Assembly (NCBI GenBank): GCA_946902985.2
Contig: OX336393.1
Coordinates: forward strand, 130,042,533 to 130,106,532
Length of the DNA: 64,000 nt
Direction of reading: 5' to 3'
DNA from: Meconema thalassinum
Taxonomy: Eukaryota > Arthropoda > Insecta > Orthoptera > Tettigoniidae
Numbering within the stretch: position 1 is the stretch's first letter; every line of letters begins with the position of its first letter. The notes below the pieces were generated by a model. The model did no database searches and was not told the DNA's origin. It saw nothing but the letters and a program-made list of their open reading frames with translations. Made by a program: the position numbers and the translations under genes. Positions 56,864-64,000 of this stretch are shown one piece after another.

Positions 56864-57386
56864 AGCGGCTTCAGTGGCGTAGTTAGTAGAATGCCGAGCT
56901 TCTATGGCCAAGATCGCGAGTTCAAACCCGGCCGAAGTCGTCGGATTTTTTAAGAACGTTAAAAATCCCTCAGTATGCCATCCTTCGGAGGGGAAGTAAA
57001 GCCGGCGGTCCCATGTCATAGATTTATGGCATGTTAAAGAACCTTCCACTAATTACACCTGTGCGAAGTTAAATTATATATAGGTTTAACATTTGATTAA
57101 CGTTCTTAGGTTCCTACGTTCGTCGTCAAGAGCCGACTGCGGTGGCATCTGGTAACTAAGTTCTGAACTAGTTGCTCGTTGCGTTTGGCGGCAAAAGTAG
57201 GAACTACTAGGAAAAATTGAATATCTGAAGTCCTTACTGTCTTGAATTAAAACAGATAGGCCTACAGTACACACACTAATACAGTCATCACAATTAACAC
57301 TGGTTATCAGACAGATTCTACACACACACAAAGTACACGGGGCTACATGACAGCGTACTCGCAGCCCCTAAACTAAGGAACCAACC
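56864..57386 (+). mobile_element. tRNA-derived SINE, copy 2, 17 bp target duplication
   Basis: AAAATTTATTAAACACA occurs at 56847-56863 and 57387-57403. The insert begins with the tRNA-like head (box B GAGTTCAAACCCGG), then a conserved body with AAAATCCCTCAGTATGCC and CATGTTAAAGAACCTTCC, and ends CCCCTAAACT...CCAACC. 523 bp. Confidence 0.85.
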
Positions 57387-57410
57387 AAAATTTATTAAAC
57401 ACACTGTCTG

Positions 57411-57760
57411 TCTGTCTGTTAGGTAGTCAGCTCGAAGGCGGGTTGGATCCTCAAAAAGTACCGCCGTTAGGTTATGTGGGCAGATACCCAACAAAAAACA
57501 AGCTAGCGCTATATTGAGGCGTACTAGGCAAGAGGAGTAGTGAGGTAGTTTGCCATTGCTTTCCTCATTGAGTCAGAACAGCAGTACTAACCCTATGAGT
57601 AGAACCTTTCACAGCATCCACAGGCACTGACTGTGCCCTGCATGTAATTACTAATCACCACCCATACCTCAGTAGCTTCCATATAATCACAGCCATGAGT
57701 GAGACTGAGACATCGGTGAAAAGCCACATTTTACCTCTAGCCTGTGCCAACAGGAAAATG
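57411..57760 (+). repeat. Possible second SINE family
   Basis: Begins TCTGTCTGTTAGGTAGTCAG and includes GAGGTAGTTTGCCATTGC and TTTCCTCATTGAGTCAGAAC. I recall similar phrases from insect repeats, but only one copy is in this window, so the boundaries are approximate. The next 1.3 kb (57761-59065) shows nothing I recognise. Confidence 0.3.
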
Positions 57761-59069
57761 CAAATGTACTGCATTCTTTATACAGAGGTTTTGTCCACTG
57801 CGTAAAATCTTAGTGATTTTGACGAGATTTCTCCTACACGAAAAAGCATAGAATCATGGAAATATTTACGACATTCTGACTTCTGATCCTTTATGCATCT
57901 TTCAAAGGTTTGTACTTTTCTGCACCGGTAGTTGTAGAGGAAAATGGCGTATAGAGGATAAAGATTTTTTGACTCATTCTCTCCCTTCTCCACACGTTTC
58001 CGTTCCAGATTAGTTTTACACTTTTCAGAGTTCAACAATGTAGGATACAAATTAATTCGTAACGAAACGCTCAAAACGTAACTAAAATCTTGTGTTCACA
58101 TAGCAACGTATAGGTGACGCTACTGCCCTAGAATTGAACCCGGATAGAGCAGCGTAGGAATTATTATTTTGATTGACAGCTCGTGCAAGCGAGGGGACCT
58201 TTGTCAGTATTTCACGCGATTAGCCGCAGAATTTGTTTGACACCTACTCGATCAAGATAATTTTATTTTGTATTTTTTATTCTTTTACCGCTGCCAAAGG
58301 AGTTGGACAAAGAATACTCTTGTATTTACTGCATGTGTGTTAGCAACCCTTTTTCACCGCTGTTCTTTAAGGTTGGAAAGGAGGAAGATGGACGCGCCAA
58401 GACGTCATGCGCAATTCATGAGCCAACGATAAGAGCTAATATTACCGCTCTGACAGACTAGTTACTTTGAAATCCAACAATTAAGGAGTAGACTACATAT
58501 TTTGACATGGTAAAAATAAAACAATAAGCCAATTTATTGGTTATTTTATGAATTTTGAAACATAATTACGAGGAGATATTTTAAAATTTGGGAATAGTGG
58601 GAATAATTGGCACACAACGCTATCAAAAGGCGCTCAGGAAGGAAAATGAAAACTTAATGTCAAACATAACTTATTCTAGCTTACGTGACACGCGATTTGT
58701 GTCGGTCGCATTCCTGAAAATCAGAATACAACGCAAGTTTATAGAGTGAGAAGAATTACGGGTTCCTGTAGTCAGGTTCTAGTGATCGGCAAGTGACTGC
58801 TTTGCTTCCAAGAACAATTGTTGCCATCTCCGCTGAAACGAAATATCATTGTAAAATTTCTTCATATTTTCTTCTTCAATATTTCATTAAGCTGTAATAT
58901 GATGTGTGTGTGTGTACCATACCATACGATTAATAATAATAGTCAGAAGTGGAACTTAATTAATTTTCAGCGAGATTGAAGTTATTGCTAAGCTTTATAA
59001 CGCATCATTGGATTTGTAATATGTATACAATGTTTTCACCGTGTATATCAGGCGAGTAAAGTAAAGTAA

Positions 59070-59290
59070 TTGGTATTCTGCCCAAAGGCAGGTCCGAGCC
59101 TCCGAAGAGGCTACCCCCAGCCGGAGTTTACGTGCGGTAGGATGGCCAGGGCCTTTCTGCTCCTCCATTTGTTAGCCAACAGCGCGCAGTACCTAGATCC
59201 GGCATACCATCCAAGTTCCATCACGCTCAATGCTGGTTAACTGCGGAGTTCTCATAGGATCCGGTGATTCAATATGGCCAGGCCGTTGGC
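59070..59290 (+). repeat. Possible dispersed repeat (GCAGGTCCG / GTTTACGTGCGG)
   Basis: A GC-richer island in AT-rich DNA, with CTGCCCAAAGGCAGGTCCG and GGAGTTTACGTGCGGTAGG. It looks like a known kind of insect repeat from memory; single copy here. Confidence 0.25.
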
Positions 59291-59726
59291 ATCAGGATAG
59301 TACCATAATAAAAATTGAACTTAAGGAATAAAACTAAACGACAATGATAACTTGTAGTCTAATTATTTTCATAGAACATTGAACATCCATCGTTACAAAT
59401 CACTGCATTTCAATAATAATTTTTCGAAGCTGTATCATAAACATCTTTACGACAAGTTGAATCTACTGTCAGTTGTAACTTTTCAGTCGGTCAACAAGAA
59501 TTTTCCCCAGATATCATGAGTGCCCAACCTAAGGCCCGCGAGACTATTTCCCCGGCCCGACGCTCCGCGCCCGCGCCGTGTCACAAAAACTTTGAAACAA
59601 CTACAGACAACTTGACAAAGAAATGCGCGCGCACCCCCACCCAAAACAGTTCCAGTCGTCGCACTAAACTAAATTATCATGGACTTTATTTCATAATTTG
59701 ATTAATAATTGTGCCAAATGAACATA

Positions 59727-60247
59727 TTCGGCGGCTTCGGTGGTGTAGTTGGTAGCATGCTGAGCTTCTATGCCCAAGATCGCGGGTTCAAACCCGGCCG
59801 AAGCAGTCGGTTTTTTAAGAGCGTTAAAAATCCCTCAGTATGCCTTCCTTCGGAGGGGAAGTAAAGCCAGCGGTCCCACGTCATAGATTTATGGCATGTT
59901 AAAGAACCTTCCACTAATAACACCTGTGTGAAGCTAAATTGGATAGGTTACGAATGTAAACATCGCTCTTAGGTTTCTACGTTCGTTGCCAAGAGCCGAC
60001 TGCGGTGGCGTCAAGTACCTAAGTTCTGAACTAAGCCTAGCAGTCGTCGACGGTGGGGTTTGGCGGCAAAAGTAGGAACATTTGAAAAATTCTAAGTTGC
60101 AGTCTATACTTAAATTAAAAAACAGATACACATACTTTTACAGCCATCACAATTAACACCGGTTATCAGACAGATTCTACACACACCCAAAGTACACGGG
60201 GCTACATGACCGCGTTGTCGCAGCCCCTAAACTGAGAAACCAACCAA
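59727..60247 (+). mobile_element. tRNA-derived SINE, copy 3, 12 bp target duplication
   Basis: CAAATGAACATA at 59715-59726 and 60248-60259 bounds a 521 bp element. This is the best-preserved head: box A TGGTGTAGTTGGTAGCATGC, box B CGGGTTCAAACCCGG, with an acceptor-like pairing CGGCTTCGG/CCGAAG. The tail is identical in type to copies 1 and 2. The next 430 bp (60260-60686) are AT-rich and unassigned. Confidence 0.88.
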
Positions 60248-60686
60248 CAAATGAACATAAATACTCACTCTTTGTCATTCATGCAGTATGAGTGTATTGA
60301 ATATCATCGTACTTCTATTTTAAAGGGAATAATTCAAAATATGTAAATTTATTTTAATGTCTTAATTATTTATCCACTTAAAATAAATATAGAAAACAAT
60401 AATAAAAACACTAAGGTCAGACAGCCACAAATCTCACCATATTGCAGCTATATTTAAAAAGAAAATCCATAACCCCCAAACCCCCCGAAGTGTTATTGGT
60501 CCCCAAGACTCCCGAACTATTTACAATGTGGCCCTTAGTTAAAAAAAAGCTTGGGCGCCCCTGCTGTATATGATTATCCTAATAAGTAAATAACCTTCCT
60601 GAAAAAAAGAATTCATGTGTTAGTTACGATCACTAATGAAATTCTTCCCAGGAGTATTATTAACTTATTATTCATCTTATATGTAA

Positions 60687-61402
60687 CAAGTAGTTCCGTG
60701 AAGAACTATATAGCCTACTTTCATTGTATGTAAATTGTCTCTAACATCATAACAATTTTTAATTGATTCGTAGATAATGAGAACCGTCTAAATATTTCGG
60801 ATGGTCGTCTTGTTGAATTTTTTGTATGTACAGTAGGCCATAGTTATGTACTATTACATGAAGATTATTGTGTAGGTGTATTATTCAAACTTCAATCGCA
60901 TGATTAGGAAACAAGAAACAAATACACGAGATTTTAAAACTTCGCACAACCGCCATACGGTGGTTATGTAAACAATGAAATAAATTAGTTGTCAGAGGAT
61001 TAAAATTTATACAAGCAATTACCGTACCAAGTTTCACTGCACTCAGATGGTTAAATTGCGAGAAACGTCCATTTAAATATTAAAATTTCGCGTCGCTGCC
61101 ATGTTGGATTTGTGCTCACCAGGTTATTAAGTCCTTAAGGTGAACTTATGTTCATAGCCCTTATCAACATACAGAATTTCAGTATGCTAGCTGTCATAGA
61201 TTAGTAGATATTGAGAACCATCTAAATATTTCGGATGGTCGCCATGTCGGATTTTTATATATATAGGCAATACAGTTATGTACTATTAGGTGACGACTAT
61301 TTCGTAGGTTCGTATTTCAAACGTTGACTACCGTCGCATGATTAGGACACAAGAAATTAAAACTTAATTTTAAACTTTCGCACAGCCGCCATCTTGAGGT
61401 TA
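60687..61402 (+). mobile_element. Helentron-like element, copy 3, 5' part
   Basis: Begins with the family head hairpin and AGCCTACTTTCAT, followed by the CGCCATG..GGATTT, CGCCATACGGTGG and CCAAGTTTCACTGC blocks, and is split at ATCTTGAGGTTA by the insertion at 61403. It resumes at 61994 and stops near 62125 without the terminal hairpin. Confidence 0.65.
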
Positions 61403-61993
61403 GTTCTTAATAAGAATTGTACACCCACCTGAATCAATACTAAGTGTAACATTGTCTTAACCTCATACGCCATACGCTTTGAACTAACCTCTCTTTACCA
61501 AGAGATCACTTTCCATCACTTCGTGTTATTTGAAGCCGCTTTGATTTGAAAAGGCTTAAAAATGGATCTTTAAGCATACAGGCTCTTCATTAATTATAGA
61601 CCTGCACGGATTGGTGAAGTACTGTATTGGTATTCCAAATCTACCATTTCAAGCTTCAATACGGATCTACTATTTGTGATAAGCAACTGCAAGCTGATCA
61701 CCGACACCATCTATTTCATTACATTTTATTCTGATCTTATAACCTAAATTATGTGGTGCACCATATTAGGTTTAATAACGTATCTTATTACTGTGCTACG
61801 TTTAATTTTGTTCTTTCAATATGTTTTTTAGTTGATGAAGGGGATAAAATGTAATTAATCCTCGAAACATGCACTAAAAACAAGTTAAATAATTAATTTT
61901 CTTTATAGTATTGATCAGGCAGGTGTACAGTTCTTATTAAGAACTATTCTAGCATATCAATACGGAACCACCATGAGTCATTTAAATAATGTA
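61403..61993 (+). mobile_element. 591 bp insertion with 12 bp target duplication and inverted ends
   Basis: ATCTTGAGGTTA is at 61391-61402 and 61994-62005. The insert starts TTCTTAATAAGAA TTGTACACC and near its right side has the inverted form (61907-61944); TTCTTAATAAGAA is itself palindromic. It carries a hammerhead-like TTGATGA-stem-CGAAAC motif at 61836-61875. The long target duplication fits a target-primed retroelement, possibly Penelope-like; no ORF is present. Confidence 0.55.
61836..61875 (+). ncRNA. Hammerhead-like core motif (uncertain)
   Basis: TTGATGA, a 6 bp stem GGGGAT/ATCCTC with one G-U pair, then GAAAC. The first core base is T where active hammerheads have C, so it may be inactive. 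Confidence 0.3.
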
Positions 61994-62251
61994 ATCTTGA
62001 GGTTATGTAAACTAAATTGAACTAAATTAGATGTCAGTGCAACATAATGTGTATGAACATTTTCTGTACCATGTTTCACTGTGGTTGTATGGTTAAATCG
62101 CGAGAAAAGTCTATTTAAATGCGTACTTTCTAATGTGAAATAATACGAATTACACACCACGTTTTATTCCAAGCTTCCACAAGAGGCTAGTTCATTGGCA
62201 AAGGATTCTTACACCCGTCCCTGGGCCAAGAAATACATTAGCTACTAGTAT

Positions 62252-62575
62252 CATATATATTATTTCAGTAGTATATATCCCTCTTGCGGCGCTCACAAGC
62301 GACCGATCGTGACAAATGAGCATTCAAATGAAAGATAATAGACATTGACAGTGACTTATTGCACTATAATTTCATAAATATCTATAATTTATTTAAAAAA
62401 TGACTTAAAAAAATTGTACGAAGTGTGCGATTTGCAAACACCGTTGATGTAGGAAAATACGCTCCATAATTGCTGTCCACGGGCCGCTGTGACACCTGTT
62501 TCATGTCATATTAACATTCTGAGGTCTTTTCTTTATCCTGAAATGTAGTGTTCTACTGGGTATAATCATTTGCTT
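62252..62575 (-). mobile_element. Retroposon-like repeat, copy 2 (inverted, shorter)
   Basis: Reverse complement of the right part of 51883-52568: shared GCGGCGCTCACAAGCGACCG, TTTCATAAATATCTATAATT and GCGATTTGCAAACA blocks. It lacks the internal duplication of copy 1. It ends just before the last Helentron-like copy. Confidence 0.6.
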
Positions 62576-62582
62576 GAAATAA

Positions 62583-64000
62583 CAAGATGTTCAGTAAAGA
62601 ACATATAGCCTACCTTCTCCTAAATGCATGGGTACGTTATAACTCTTTGTCCTTTTCAAGGAGTATAATTGAATGTTGGTTGTAGTAGCTTGTTGAAATA
62701 CAACGTGCTATAGGGATATTAAACATGAATATGAGGTGCCCTTTGCTAGTGCTACCTCTGTAAAAAAATTCATTCAATTCGGTTTCACCGTGTTTGAATT
62801 GATCTGGGGAATGGATTTGCACACATACATGGCCGCTATTTGCAAACTATTGGGCTGATGACCTTGTAGTCAGTCATAAGATGCTTTCCACAAAAAGGCA
62901 TGTTGTTGCAAAATGCGGTAGAGATCAAATTATTAGGATGGTCGAAATTTGATTTAAGCTTTTAACATTTGGCTGGCCGTCATTCCGTTTCCGTCAAGAT
63001 GGCGGCGATATAAAACATGACACTGAGGTGCCTTTTGCTAGTGCTACCTCTGTACCAAATTTCGTTCAATTCGGTTTCACCGTGTTTGAATTGATAGGGA
63101 GAATCGATTTGCACACATACTTGGCCACCATCTGCAAACTATTGGGCTGATGATCTAGCAGTTTGGTCAGAATATGCTTCCCACATAAAGATTTGTTGTT
63201 GCAAAATTTGGTATAGACTAGATTGGTTGGTCGTAATTACATTTTAGCCTTTAATATTTGGGTGGCCGCGATTACGTTTCCGTCAAGATGGCGGTGATAT
63301 AAAACATGACACTGAGGTGGCCTTTTCTAGTGCTACTTCTCTACCAAATTTCGTTCCATTCGGTTTCACCGTGTTCGAATTAATAGGGGGAATCGATTTT
63401 CACACAAAGATGGCCGCCATCCGCAAAATATTAGGCTAATGACCTATTAGTTTGGCCAAAGGATGCTCCCTCCATAATGGTATGTTGATGCAAAATTTGG
63501 TAGAGATCGGATGATTAGGTTAATCGTAATTTGATTTAAGCTTTGAATATTTGTGTGGCCGCCATTACGTTTCCGTCAAGATGGCGGCGATATAAAACAT
63601 GACACTGAGGTGCCCTTTGCTAGTGCTACCTCTGTACCAAATTTCATTCCATTCGGTTTCACCGTGTTCGAATTAATAGGGGTAATCGATTTTGACACAA
63701 AGATGGCCGCCATCCGCAAACTATTAGGCTAATGACCTATTAGATTTGTCAAAGGATGCTCCCTCCATAAAGGTATGTTGTTGCAAAATTTGGTAGAGAT
63801 CGGATGATTAGGTTAGTCGTAATTTGATTTAAGCTTTGAACATTTGTGTGGCCGCCATTACGTTTCCGTCAAGATGGCAGCGATATAAAACATGACATTG
63901 GGGTGCCCTTTGCTAGTACTACCTCTGTACCAAATTTCATTCCATCCGGTTTCACCGTGTTTGAATTAATAGGGGCAATCGATTTTCACACAAAGATGGC
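62583..64000 (+). mobile_element. Helentron-like element, copy 4, with ~290 bp tandem array
   Basis: Head hairpin ATGTTC/GAACAT with loop AGTAAA, then TATAGCCTA. From ~62710 a unit of 289-293 bp repeats to the window end; the anchor TTCCGTCAAGAT occurs at 62989, 63278, 63571 and 63864. Each unit has TACCAAATTTC, TTCGGTTTCACCGTG, AAGATGGCCGCCATC and GCCGCCATTACG...ATGGCGGC. No ORF. The array continues beyond the window. Confidence 0.7.

Overview
This window looks like transposon-dense, non-coding DNA from an arthropod, most likely an insect. I found no host gene. The evidence is eukaryotic mobile elements throughout: two Ty3/Gypsy-type LTR retrotransposons with tRNA-Lys-like and initiator-Met-like primer sites, several non-LTR (LINE) reverse-transcriptase remnants, tRNA-headed SINEs with 12-17 bp target duplications, Tc1/mariner, pogo/Tigger and IS630-type DNA transposons, and a Helentron-like repeat family. 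A polyneopteran insect is a guess from repeat style only.

Layout. 1-17,280: a head-to-tail array, on the minus strand, of one 5.88 kb unit (about 3.0 kb LTR plus 2.9 kb internal region). Every unit carries the same in-frame deletion joining a Gag-like coiled coil to the end of reverse transcriptase, then RNase H and integrase. 17,281-20,550: repeat fragments and two LINE remnants. 20,734-24,418: a possible 3.7 kb LTR. 25,626-32,160: a SINE, then a Helentron-like element (26,121-32,160) split by a 4.9 kb candidate solo LTR with a 4 bp target duplication; that LTR itself holds a LINE scrap and a fold-back mariner. 32,395-34,211: LINE scraps, a pogo/Tigger-type element and a palindrome. 34,925-49,370: one minus-strand LINE broken up by at least four later insertions (a 62 bp SINE tail, a Helentron-like element, a Tc1 element and an 8.3 kb Gypsy element). 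49,600-62,580: tandem repeats, MITE-like elements, a LINE, SINEs and retroposon copies. 60,687-64,000: two more Helentron-like copies, the last with a tandem array of about 290 bp units running off the window.

How it fits together. The main story is nested insertion. Each inserted element that can be bounded has its own target duplication, so the order of events can be read. The most complete element is the Gypsy at 39,058-47,403: paired LTRs differing by about three substitutions by eye, a GTCA target duplication, an initiator-Met-like primer site, Gag, and Pol reached by a GGGAAAC slippery site with a predicted H-type pseudoknot. Its Pol has two nonsense codons. The least explained signal is the Helentron-like family. 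All five copies lie on the plus strand, have structured ends (one showing compensatory base changes), a microsatellite near the 3' end, and repeated internal units rich in a GCCGCCAT motif resembling YY1/Pho sites.
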